A stretch of DNA of 21,424 nt from Gracilaria domingensis (Eukaryota > Rhodophyta > Florideophyceae > Gracilariales > Gracilariaceae): the NCBI GenBank assembly GCA_022539475.1, contig VCMS01000501.1, forward strand, positions 47,805 to 69,228, in the 5' to 3' direction. The first letter of the stretch is position 1. Each line of letters opens with the position of its first letter. The notes beneath the pieces are model-generated. The model searched no databases and was not told where the DNA came from. It saw only the letters and a list, made by a program, of their open reading frames with translations. Position numbers and translations under genes: made by a program. Below, piece by piece: positions 8,447 to 17,698 of this stretch.

Positions 8447-8540
8447 CGTTTTCGGCACATTCCGGTAGCGCCCACAGACCTCCCAAAACACACACCGCAC
8501 GCAACGCCGTCCAAAACGTAACCTGCCCGCGGGCACGGTG

Positions 8541-8580
8541 GTCAAGTTGTGTTAGGGTAGCGACCCTAACACAACTTGAC
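8541..8580. repeat. Palindrome 4 (divergent arms, same core)
   Basis: GTCAAGTTGTGTTAGGGT (8541-8558) is perfectly complementary to 8563-8580 with the loop AGCG. The core is shared with palindromes 1-3, but the G/C-run arms are replaced by GTCAAGTT/AACTTGAC. A GCCCGCGGGC copy precedes it at 8525-8534. It ends 37 bases before the ATG of the ATP-grasp gene. Confidence 0.9.
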
Positions 8581-8604
8581 CTCGCCCGCTGCCAGTACGA
8601 CAGA

Positions 8605-8774
8605 ATGACATTATGACATGTCTGACGACGCGCGTCTGCAACAACCCGTCGCCAGCGAACCGCCTTCAACGCGTTCGCGTTCCCGCCGCGCCTCCGCCGC
8701 CACAAACCCCGTCCGCGGCCGACTTCCTCGCGCAGCCGCTTTCCGTCCCACTCGTTCCGCACACCAGTTCATAG
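8605..8774 (+). promoter_or_regulatory. Upstream ATGs in front of the ATP-grasp ORF
   Basis: Two ATGs precede the main start. ATG 8605 opens a three-codon ORF ending at TGA 8614-8616. ATG 8613 opens a 53-codon ORF in another frame that overlaps the main gene and ends at TAG 8772-8774. If the transcript starts upstream of 8605, these would be expected to reduce initiation at 8618. Confidence 0.4.
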
Positions 8775-9937
8775 AGCTCGATTTCACAGCATATGACAGC
8801 CTGTTCGAGCGCGCTATGGAAGCTATTCTAGAATCCACTGTCGAAGGCGAGTTTGATGCTGTCACCACCTGTTCCGAAAACGCAGTCCCTTTGGCCGCCC
8901 GCATTGCCACCGCGCTTGGAGTGGAGACAAACTCAATCGAAAGCTGTGAGAAGGCTCGCAATAAGCGTAAGACTCGCCAGACCATGGCTGAGGCTGGTTT
9001 GCCTGTGCCGCGCTTTAGAAGAGTTCTCAAAGTCGATGACATTCCGGCTGCGTGTGATTACGTTGGATTCCCCATCATTCTCAAGCCTGTGTTTGGCGCT
9101 GCCTCGATGGGCGTTACACGTGCCGAATCTGTTCAGGATGCCATGCAATCATATGAGAAACTGTTTGGTACATTTGATGTCGAGGAGGATACTATCTGGG
9201 CTCAGGGAACAGAAATGGTAGTTGAGAAATATTATGACGGAGACGAGTTCGATGTGGATATTTTACTTTCTGAAGGCACTGTTGTCTATGCTAAGGTTTC
9301 GGATAACTGGGCTTGCTGGGAGCCATATTTTCAAGAAACAGGCACCAACTGTCCTTCATCCTATCCGGAGACGAAACAGACAGAAATCGTCAAGCTGGCC
9401 ATTGACAGTACCCTGGCTTTGGGCTTCCGAAACGGCTGTTTTCACGTAGAATTGCGGTATACCAAACGTGGTCCCCGTCTAATTGAGGTTAATGCTAGAA
9501 TGGGCGGTGTCTCTGTTCGCGATGCAAACCTGTTGGCATGGGGGATAGACTTGGTTGAGGAGCACTGCATGACCGCTTTAAAGATTCCTATACGACCGCT
9601 TATCCCGAAGGAGCCGCTCAAGTTTATGGCAGAGTCTGCTATCAATGTTCCATATTCTGGTGTTATAAACGATGACGACTGGCTAGCATTTGCTAGGCAA
9701 AGCAAGTTGGTGCTGAAGATTGCTTATCTGAAGCATAAAGGAGATAAGGTTTGTGGGCCGGAAGACGGTATTCCCCACTTTATGGCGGAAATTATCGTTG
9801 TCAGCGAACACAGCACGGAGGAGGCAGTCATGGAAATCAAGAAGATTATGGACAGTTGCAAAGTTCCGATTACCCCGCCAATCCAAGGTAGCGAGCGACC
9901 ATTTTTCTTCCCGAGCTCCAGTCATCCTTTTTGCTAG
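8618..9937 (+). CDS. ATP-grasp ligase, carnosine-synthase / L-amino-acid-ligase-like
   Basis: The 439-residue ORF from ATG 8618 carries a full ATP-grasp fold. It has a pre-ATP-grasp remnant (FDAVTTCSENAVPLAARIAT, about 79-98), ATP-binding lysine 156 in FPIILKPVFGAASMG, VVEKYYDGDEFDVD (201-214, adenine-side Glu), HVEL (Glu278) and the magnesium site IEVNARMGG (Glu290, Asn292, Arg294). Such enzymes join an amino acid to a carboxylate through an acyl phosphate, using ATP. The closest style is carnosine synthase (CARNS1) and bacterial dipeptide ligases. Length fits the bacterial type; vertebrate CARNS1 is about twice as long. The first 50 residues are Arg/Pro/Ala-rich and lack the usual first Rossmann strands. 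They may be a transit-like leader, or the natural N-terminus may have been replaced by the adjacent palindromes. No signal peptide is evident. The substrate cannot be told from sequence alone. Confidence 0.85.
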   Translation: MSDDARLQQPVASEPPSTRSRSRRASAATNPVRGRLPRAAAFRPTRSAHQFIELDFTAYDSLFERAMEAILESTVEGEFDAVTTCSENAVPLAARIATALGVETNSIESCEKARNKRKTRQTMAEAGLPVPRFRRVLKVDDIPAACDYVGFPIILKPVFGAASMGVTRAESVQDAMQSYEKLFGTFDVEEDTIWAQGTEMVVEKYYDGDEFDVDILLSEGTVVYAKVSDNWACWEPYFQETGTNCPSSYPETKQTEIVKLAIDSTLALGFRNGCFHVELRYTKRGPRLIEVNARMGGVSVRDANLLAWGIDLVEEHCMTALKIPIRPLIPKEPLKFMAESAINVPYSGVINDDDWLAFARQSKLVLKIAYLKHKGDKVCGPEDGIPHFMAEIIVVSEHSTEEAVMEIKKIMDSCKVPITPPIQGSERPFFFPSSSHPFC

Positions 9938-10370
9938 CTGCCAACTATCCATTGAAGTTTGACCAATTAGAGTGAAACCCCAACAGGACATGAGTCGCAT
10001 GACATTAGCTTAGCATCTTGTAAGCGAATAAGGGATTCTGACTACCTGCAATGTCTCCAATAAACATACTACGGTGCAAAACTCTTGCTCCCCACAATTT
10101 CTGGCCTCGGAGATTCTTTTTCCTTTTAAGGCGTTCATCCCTTTGTTGATAGTGTGTCAGGCTGCCAACAGCATTGAGTCAATGAGGGTGCCTCCGGTGC
10201 GTAAGAAATGATCGAACTAGTGGTGAAGACAATCGTCATGACCGTTGGTCGTGTTGAAAAAATGCAAGTTTAGACATAGTGTTTGCTTTATGTTTTTTAT
10301 ATTGGTTAGATAAGTTTAGGCATGTTTTGAATGTTACGGCTACACTAATTGAGACCGCGAGCTAAGTTGT
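9938..10370. other. Intergenic region between convergent genes, with poly(A) signal
   Basis: The canonical AATAAA at 10059-10064 lies about 120 bases behind the ATP-grasp stop and is its probable polyadenylation signal. The rest is AT-rich. I found no TTTATT (AATAAA on the minus strand) directly behind the convergent VWA gene. Confidence 0.55.
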
Positions 10371-13300
10371 TTAGTCAATATTATCGCTATCAGTGAACCA
10401 AGGAGGAAGCTCGCTAGCCCTCCTGGATATTCCTTTCCGAATGTTTTTGTCGGCGGCATTGTTCTTCAAACGAAGAGCATTATACACCTGCTTCCTCTTT
10501 TCCTTGGCTTTTTCCCTGGACTTCTTCATTCGTTTCCTAATTACCGGTGCGCTTCGCAATACTTGACCGTCAAACCGATAATCCGACCTTACAATCATTT
10601 CAACAAGTTTCGGCACTAAAGTAACGACATCAGCAACCGAAGAAGCGCTCAAAGACGACTTCCCAGTCCCTAGCTTCGCAAGCTCAGGGTCCTGGCCCTC
10701 TCCAATACCAATTGTAACAACACGTATTCCTAGCTTCTCCATTTCCATTTTCTCTTTGAAAGCAGACTTCAATCCTTGACCACCTGCACCACCTTTGGTC
10801 AATTCTCCCGCATTTATCAAGACGACACGCCGGAGTCTTCGAGCGTTCAACAGTTGTGTCTGAATGTGCTTGTTCGCGGCCGGTGGTATTATTTCATACC
10901 TGGACCATTTCAAGGCCAGATGGGCTTCCCTACACATCCCATTCATTGCTGGTGGTACTTCTGTTGCTTGCACAGTTGGTGGCTCTTCGATGTCACCCTC
11001 ACTTATTGTATGAATATCGTTGTTCTTTTCAGGATCATTAACCAAGCTGTCCACCTTTCTCAACGCATTTCCCCACATTTTATCTCCGACTTCGTATATA
11101 TACATGTCGTTAGTGTCCCAGTTATTTGCATCGCCTTGGAATGAACTCAGAATTCGTCTCCTAACGGCATCGAGATCCCTGTCGAGCTCAGAAACAACCA
11201 CGGAGTCATACGCATACTCCACAAATCCAACCCGAGATCCGTCGTGAACTTGCTTTTGTACATTTTCAATCACACCTCCAGGAGTAGAAAGGATCTCCTT
11301 CAGTCTACGATAATCTCTCCACGAGAGGGCACCTGATGAGTCGAAAACGAACAAAAGATCCAGTCTCGGCTTCTCCGCCACGGCAGCTCCCCTTTTCCCT
11401 TGCTGTGGGAGTTCAGCCCCTAGTTCCGAGTTTGATCGCTCTTCGGATGAAGATGATGCTCCTAGAGACGGGAAGGAAGGGGGGTCAGAAGAGTGGGCTG
11501 ACGTTGAGGAAGTAGCGTCTGATCCCGTAGAATCAGGAGACAACTGACTCAACGCCAAACACATCCCAGGGACAGCTAGCCTGGTTATCACTTGAGGAGG
11601 ACGCACACGTGCCGCACCAGGCCTCATAAGGCCAGCAAACTGTCCCCCTACCGCGGCAGCAGCTTCCTGCCCCATTTCCACTACTGAGTCCGACAGTTCG
11701 GATGCACTTCGCCACACTTGTGCCCATGGTGAGTCGTCATCGTCATCATCATCTGACTCAAAGCTTATCCTGCTCGACATCAGAATACCTTCATGGTTCG
11801 AACTCTCTGAAGGCGATGAGACCGGGGCTTTTCCAAAGTCCGGAAATACTGCACAAGATCTGTAAACCACGACGCCAACAACTAGAACGACAACAAGAGA
11901 ACCTACTGCTATGCCGCTCATACCACCAATGCCTCCAGGAAAAGATCCTCCACCTCTGGAGCTATCCCGACCTGAGTCGGCGTTACCACTGTCACTCCCT
12001 ATAACGGGAGATATGAAACGTGGAGAACTACCATCATCGTTGCCTGATTCGCCAGCGGGATCAACCCCAAGTGCAGTTCCATTAGGCGAAGGACTCACTG
12101 ATGGTACCCATGGTTCAAGGCTCACCAGAGACATAGTCGGTGACTCTTCTTCGACAGGTGGGCTTTGTCGCACTATCGGGGATGGCAATACACTTGGACT
12201 CAAAACAACTGTCGAAGAGGTTTCGTCCACACTTGTCGCAGGATTGGACCCCGAAAGTTGTTCTGAATCAACACCTTCACTAGGTGACAATAGAACTGGC
12301 TCAACCCCGTCCAAACTTGGACTAGGGGAAAAAGATTCCCTCACAGCACTTGCACTCGGCGAAGCAAAGTTATCTACCTCCGAAGCGGTGAAAGACGGAG
12401 AGGTCGGGGGCAAAGAGGGTCCTGATGCACTGACTGACATCAAGTTTGGACTCGGTGACATATCTGGGCCTGCTACTGCACTATTGCTTGGTTCCAGAGT
12501 GAGACTAGGAACCACTCCAGATGCACTTGACAGAGCTAAGCTCGGGGACAAACTTATTGCTCCCGTTATGCTTCCAAACGAAGGTGATCCACTACTAAAA
12601 CTTGTCGATTCGGACAAACTGGGAGAAAACGGGACCCCTGAAACAATTCCAGGAGATGAAGATGGCAACAGCACATCATCTGAAAACGAACTGCTCGGCG
12701 ACACAAGTGAACCTGAAAGAGTAGGGACATCCAAACTCACTGAAGCCACAGGACTCAGGGCGACACTGCCAATGGGTTCCATAGTTGGGCTCGCTACCAC
12801 TTCTGTCCCGCTTGCAGCGGAGACACTTGGCAAGACACTTAGTTCCGCCGTAACGATTCCATGCGAAGGAGATATGCTACCCAAACTGCCAGAAAACGAC
12901 GAGCTTGGAGAAAGAGAACCAGAGACTGCAGCAGAACCAAGAGCGACGCTCTCACTGACTGAAATCCCCGGGCTCGACCCTGAAACAATACTCGGTTCCA
13001 CTGTTGGGCTTACAAACGAGGTACTTGGCGAAACGAATGATCCGGGTACAATCCCAAATGACACTGAAGCAGAAGCAATCCCGTTCAATACTGAAGAACT
13101 CGGTAATACGAGAGATCCTGACGCACCGGGTGATGTTAGTGAATCACTCGGACTCACAAACATTCCCGGGCTTGTCAGTGAGCTTGTACTTGGTTCCACA
13201 GAAAGACTGGGAACTACTCCAGAAGGACTGGACTGAGAAAAGCTTGGAGAAAAGCTCAAGCTTCCTAAAGTGCTTCCAGACGTGGGTAGACCAATACTGA

Positions 13301-14065
13301 AACTTGTCGACACAGATACACCCGGGGAGACAAGCGATCCTGATACAATTCCAGGCGATGCAGATGGGGACAGAGGTTCACCCGAATGCGAGGAGCTCGG
13401 CCGCAAAAAGGACCCGGACATACCGGCAGACAGACTTGCTCCGCTCACACTTGCAGATATTACAGCACCCAACACGGGAGTAATACTGGGTTCTACACTT
13501 GGTGTAGAGAGCAAGGAACTTGGTGATATGACAGATCCGGAAGTAAACCCGAACGATGAAGATGCAGACGCTAATCCATCCAAAAAAGATACACTTGGGG
13601 ACAGAAAAGAACCTGAGACGGCAGCAGAACCAAGCCCTTCACTAGGACTAACTCCTGTATCACTACTAAGTTCTGCGGTAGGGCTTGGGGGTGAGAAGCT
13701 AATCGACAAAAACGACCCAGAGACGCTTCCGAATGACGTAGATGGAGAAGCTAACCTGTTCGAGAATATAGAACTCGTTGGCACAACTGATGCAGATAAG
13801 GCAACAGAGGAAACGCTTCCAAATGATGTAGATGGAGAAGCTAACCCATTCGAGAATATAGAACCCGTTGGCACAACTGATGCAGATGGAGCAACAGAGC
13901 CCAACGCTCCATTCTGGCTAATAGGCAAACCAGGGCTGGGAATCACCCCTGGAATAGTCGGGGCGGAGAGGCTAAGAGAAGGAGACGGTAGGCTGCTAAC
14001 TGTCCGAGTCACAATCCCCGCGACGAGGCACTTCAGCTCGGAACAGAAGTTAAGCTCGGAAGGCT
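10371..14065 (-). CDS. Ser/Pro-repeat single-pass membrane protein with von Willebrand A domain
   Basis: One open frame of about 1,230 codons ends at TAA 10371-10373. Counting from GTG 14012, residues 1-660 are Ser/Pro/Val/Gly-rich with degenerate 30-45-residue repeats (SGSFLSPSSSF, SVEPS, SFGSVSGS). Residues about 694-717 form a strong transmembrane helix (GSLVVVLVVGVVVY) followed by Arg. An Asp run lies at about 755, and a VWA domain covers about 880-1150 (LDLLFVFDSSGA, with a MIDAS-like DSSGA; RRVVLINAG; GIRVVTIGIG). A basic tail (KKSREKAKEKRKQ) ends the protein. VWA domains bind protein ligands, often through a metal ion. The repeat part looks like an O-glycosylated wall or surface stalk, which would put the VWA domain inside the cell. 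The start is unresolved: the frame is open to about 14065 but holds no ATG and no signal peptide, and the repeat seems to continue upstream in another frame. An unseen 5' exon or a frameshift is likely. Confidence 0.75.
13721..13900 (-). repeat. 90-bp tandem duplication inside the Ser/Pro region
   Basis: The segment beginning ACGCTTCC at 13723 recurs 90 bases later at 13813 with few changes (for example GACGTAGATGG versus GATGTAGATGG). It adds a second 30-residue unit (SIFSNxLASPSTSFGSV) in frame, which shows how the repeat domain grows. Confidence 0.85.
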
Positions 14066-15165
14066 GCTAACACTCGTAGTAACAATCCCTGCTGGTCATG
14101 CACCCAAGCTCGGTTGATGTTGACAGACCAGGGTAAAGAATGTTAGAAAGCTCGGAGTAGAGCTCGAGCTCAGCAAAGAACTCTAGTGAGCCCCGAATTT
14201 CGAGCCGGAGCCACTGGCGATCGTACGGCTAACTTCTCGCACCAACTGACAGAGTCACGTCCGGCAAAGAACTTCAGGTACCGATCATCACTGCCCTGGA
14301 GCTGCTTGTAACGCTTAGGTGACATGAGCATGCCGGGTGGCCAGTTCTGGCGATACGAGCTGTTAATCTCGTACAAGCTGTTGCAGCAATGGACACCTGG
14401 CATACGCCGACAACCTAACCACCACCTTAAATCATAATTTATGTTCCTCGGAATTAAATAAACACCTATGGAGCACCTATGCACCACTTTGGTTAAACAT
14501 CACAACCTTCTGAACATCGAAACTTTTGGCAATTTTCTACCAGGGAATGGGGGTTGTTTGATCGATTGTTGCCGAGCCCACAGCGGCGCTGTGCTGGTGG
14601 CGCGCACGTTGCGTTGCTGTACCGCCTATCTTTCGGCCCCTTCTCAGTACAAAATGTATACACGTGCGCGTCGGTGCGTGCAAGTACATTTCGCTCTCGC
14701 GCTCATTTGACAAGTGAAAAGCACCAACGTTGGCCGTGCGCAATGGTGACTCCACGCTCATGCGAGTTCTTCTCCGTGATTTTGAAAAGACGCCAGTGCT
14801 CGAGATCTTCAACCTTATAAGCGTACTTGAGTTTGATTTCAACCGTTCAAACCAGTAGTTAAACTATGACTCTCCACTTTTAAATGCCATACAACATCCG
14901 AGCCATTATGCTCGCCGTGCTTTTCAGGAGAGCAAGCACAGAGTAGCTCGTCCCCGTCGTACTACTGACGTCCCGCAGTGCACCACATGTAGACTATGTC
15001 TTTGCTACACAAAACGAAAACCATCTGTTGCTCTTTGCATCGTCCTTCTCACTTGCATTCGAATCTCTGCGAGTAAACGTCTACTAACAACACAAAAACA
15101 ACCAACTCTATCAAAAACCGTTCATAGCGGCACGAAAGGAGTTTTCATTCAGCTGTAGAACAGAG
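14066..15165. other. Stretch without a recognisable gene, possible 5' region of the VWA gene
   Basis: On the minus strand, 14066-14100 contains a repeat-like reading (TSVSSLPSLTSVPS) similar to the start of the VWA ORF but in another frame. Beyond 14160 only short unsupported ORFs occur on either strand. No signal peptide, TATA box or transposon motif was recognised. Confidence 0.4.
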
Positions 15166-15172
15166 TATATAA
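15166..15172 (+). promoter_or_regulatory. TATA box candidate
   Basis: TATATAA lies 24 bases upstream of the ATG of a small signal-peptide ORF. The usual TATA-to-start spacing would put initiation almost at the ATG, which would leave a very short leader. It supports, but does not prove, transcription here. Confidence 0.4.
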
Positions 15173-15196
15173 TGTATCGCCTGAAATAGTTCACAG

Positions 15197-15307
15197 ATGC
15201 CTAGGAGCACAGCGAAACATTTCTGCTTTGCAATCCTCTCCATTTCGTCATTAGCACTCATTGTCCACGCTCGACCACCAATCAACATCCGCAACCCATG
15301 CCTCTAA
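15197..15307 (+). CDS. Putative 36-residue secreted peptide, or remnant of a secreted protein
   Basis: ATG 15197 opens a 36-codon ORF with the architecture of a secretory signal: a basic start (MPRSTAKH), a hydrophobic core (FCFAILSISSLALIV), and a small-residue cleavage motif VHA followed by RPPINIRNPCL. The predicted mature part would be only about 11 residues with one Cys. A TATA-like box lies just upstream. Directly after the stop (TAA 15305), the +1 frame stays open for about 30 more codons (SATHASNDLVTDACSTT) to a TGA near 15384. A single-base change may thus have shortened a longer secreted protein. No family is recognised. A hydrophobic stretch of this length can arise by chance, so confidence is modest. 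Confidence 0.35.
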   Translation: MPRSTAKHFCFAILSISSLALIVHARPPINIRNPCL

Positions 15308-16100
15308 CGATCTTGTCACTGACGCATGTTCCACAACAACGATTAACAACTTATTGCATGGCATGCTGAGAAACAACGACCATTGAAAAGAAGCGGCGCT
15401 GCCCTCCACAACTTGAAAGAGAACTGTGAATCATTGAGAGCGGCTTTAACGTTTTCTCAACCTTCGATGGGAGATTAATCCGGGTCAAGGCAAGGTGGTT
15501 AAAAAAACTATTTAATGATATTGTAGGAAGATAATTAGTTGGCGTTAAATAGTGAAAGATGGGGGTTTGTACAGAAGATCGTCCGATGAGAACTTCGATA
15601 AGAGGAATGGGACGAATTTAGGTGAACAAAAGAAAGTGTGCCACGAGCTCAGAAGGCCGAATAGCTTAACACTCCTTTCTTGCACGGTACCGCATTGATT
15701 TCTTTGATCTTGTAAGAGCCCGGGTTTTAATGACGTCTAACGAATACGGTAAAGACAATGATCGTCATACGTCATTGGATGGGAGAGAGGTACCTTTGAC
15801 GCCATTGAAAAGGCCGTTCGGATGTCAAACAACAAGTACTTGGCAGATAAAGACTGTATATGCGCGAAGAAAAGGACAAATGATGGTTGAGCGTAGACGT
15901 AAGTAAAATGGAAGGTGGAGGTGGTTATAAAAAATGGCAAAATATCCATGCTTTAAAGGACGTTAAAGATTGAAAACAGTTTGCGGAGAAAAAGGCACAA
16001 AGATGTATTTGGTGATAAAGATAAAAGCAAGGGTGGCAATGTTATGGATTGTACTTTTACTATTTGATTGTGAATATTATGATTGAAATGGGCGGTGTGC
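15308..16100. other. Stretch without a recognisable gene
   Basis: No ORF with protein character was found. Composition becomes purine-rich on the + strand from about 15500. Confidence 0.4.
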
Positions 16101-16836
16101 TGCTGAGTGGGGCTGATAGTGAGCCTACGGTTGAGAAGATATTAATCCTGCGCAGCTTTTTGTTCGTTTAAGAGATGGAGATGAGATAAAACGTGTATGG
16201 TGTACTATAATGTGCGCCAGGAGGCCTAGATGAGTTGCGCAAGAGAAGCTTATTGTCCTTAGAAACGTGATAGACGTGCTGGAGAAGGCGGTGAAAGTGT
16301 TCTGCACAAGACAAGGGTTGGTGGAGGAAAGGATGTTGAAATTGGATGTAGAAGGAAGGACAGAGATGGGAAGTGCGGGAAGGGTTGCGCCACAGAAGGA
16401 GTCCTTTTTGACAACGAAGGCGAAGGCTGGTAGTTTTGGGCACCGGAAGAGCCGTCTGACGAAGAGGCGTAAGGAGAAGAGGATGGTGATGGAAGAGGTG
16501 CCAAAGGAGGCAATCGGGGCTCCGGTCTTGACTGGGTTTTTACGTAGGGCATGAAACTGCGAACGGCCCAACGAAATCAGGCGGCGCATAAGGAGAAAAG
16601 GATGGGGAGGAATGGGAAGCTGTTTTTGGGCGACGCGGGTGTACGGGATTGGGGAGGGTTGCTACCCGTACTTCTACAGAAAAGCTTTTGGGGAGACGAA
16701 GAGGAAGGATCCGAACGCAGGATCGGCGAAAAATGAGTAAAGAGTGATTGCGGTTTGGATGGGAAGGAACGTTGGGATGATTGAGGTGGGATGAGTTGTG
16801 ATTTTTGTTGCAACTCAGAGGAAAATGGAAACGCAA
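16101..16836 (-). other. Purine/pyrimidine-skewed region with overlapping open frames, coding status unclear
   Basis: The + strand is strongly G/A-rich, so stop codons are rare on the minus strand and several frames are open for 90-150 codons. Two minus-strand frames share a Ser/Pro motif (PSPSSSPYASSSDG near 16470, PSFSPYAPPDF near 16590). It derives from a 20-bp direct repeat (16467-16486 and 16586-16605, two mismatches). This could be a frameshifted Ser/Pro-rich gene on the minus strand, a basic ORF on the + strand (16267-16554), or only the effect of skewed composition. I cannot decide between these. Confidence 0.25.
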
Positions 16837-17180
16837 ACTAGCACGAGTGCAGTTTTGAGAGAGGGTCGCGGAAAAGAGTGAATGGGGTGGTGCGGCGAAG
16901 TAGAACCTCTACAAAAACTAGGAGACCCAAGAACTAAACTGCGCGAAATGGAATTTAATATTCCAAAATTTCTTAATTTTTTGAGTGCCAGCCTCTGCCA
17001 CCCCCTCGCGCGCCCCAAATAGCTCCAAAACTAGCTTAGTTTCCAAAGCGAACAGACTATATTCCACTTTGCAGAACACAGATGTGACCTGCAATAGCAA
17101 CCTTTCACTACATTGCCACAAAACCATAGCAAGAAAAAGATCTTACTCTACAAAGTCTTTTATGTCCCCAGCGACTGCCT
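16837..17180. other. Stretch without a recognisable gene
   Basis: AT-rich in part, with no protein-like ORF and no repeat that I could define. It leads into the Harbinger transposase fragment. Confidence 0.4.
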
Positions 17181-17698
17181 GAAAGCACACTACGGTTGTA
17201 ACCGTTACGGACTTTCTTAGTCCCGTAGATTTTCAACGAGATTACAGAATGTCACGAAGCTTGTTCAAAAAGCTTGTCAAACAATTGACACCACTCATAC
17301 TTAAGGAAGAAGAAATGGGACGAAGAACTAAACGTCCAACTATAGCTGCGAATACTCGGCTCGCCGCAACAATCAATATGTTAGCCGGAGGAAATGTTGA
17401 TACAGTCCATCAACTGTTTTGGATCAAACGTTCTACAGTGTATCAAATATTTGATGAAACCTGCCTTGCACTCAATAGGGTATTGAGACTGCCTGGAATT
17501 CCTGATTGCAAGAAAAAACTGCACGAACTTTCGAACGGTTTCAAGATCTCGAGAAGAAAAATCAGTCCACTGACCGGCTGCGTCGGTGCACTTGATGGAA
17601 TATCTATTAATGTAGAGCCACGCTTTATGCGGTATTTGCTCGCTTTTGGTGTGAAATCACTGCCCCTGCAGTGCAGTGGAGGTCGGGGACTCTGGTGA
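17181..17698 (+). pseudogene. PIF/Harbinger (HARBI1-like) transposase fragment
   Basis: The frame is open from about 17181 (after TGA) and reads DFQRDYRMSRSLFKKLV, the usual N-terminal block of HARBI1-like proteins, so the ATG at 17249 is internal to the homology. Counting from that ATG, a helix-turn-helix-like segment follows (VDTVHQLFWIKRSTVYQIFD, about 50-69). Next comes GCVGALDGISI, whose Asp116 is the first catalytic residue of the DDE triad, and a weak match to the next block (FGVKSLPLQC). The protein stops at TGA 17696-17698 after 149 residues, where intact relatives have about 300-400. The second Asp and the Glu are missing, so it cannot catalyse transposition. Downstream DNA shows no continuation in another frame. 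Terminal repeats were not found. Such transposases move elements with TWA target duplications. Confidence 0.75.

Larger units (their letters stand above)
8107..8492. repeat. Outer inverted repeat enclosing three palindromes
   Basis: TGTTTTGGGAGGTCT near 8109-8123 reappears inverted as AGACCTCCCAAAACA at 8476-8490. Weaker complementarity continues inward (an AATGTG...GTGCCC pattern on both sides) up to palindromes 1 and 3. The 385-bp block therefore looks like one large fold-back unit with internal palindromes. The unit does not include palindrome 4. Confidence 0.65.

Noticed and set aside
8152..8592. Interstitial telomere or CRISPR array
   Set aside because: TTAGGG occurs once per arm and not in tandem, so it is not telomeric repeat DNA. 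Units are palindromes of varying sequence with spacers that are also similar, unlike the unique spacers of CRISPR.
8306..8762. Minus-strand ORFs through the palindrome array (for example 8415-8762)
   Set aside because: They exist because the palindromes are GC-rich and stop-poor. Their translations only repeat the palindrome sequence (RVATLTQ-like units).
11911..13236. 441-codon open frame on the + strand
   Set aside because: It lies antisense to the Ser/Pro-repeat region of the VWA gene. Its Glu/Gly/Leu/Thr-rich repeat is the mirror of the Ser-codon-rich repeat. The minus strand carries the TM helix and VWA domain in one frame, so the + frame is a shadow.
14468..14842. Small ORFs on both strands around 14.5-14.8 kb
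   Set aside because: They overlap each other in opposite directions and show no motif, start context or poly(A) signal.
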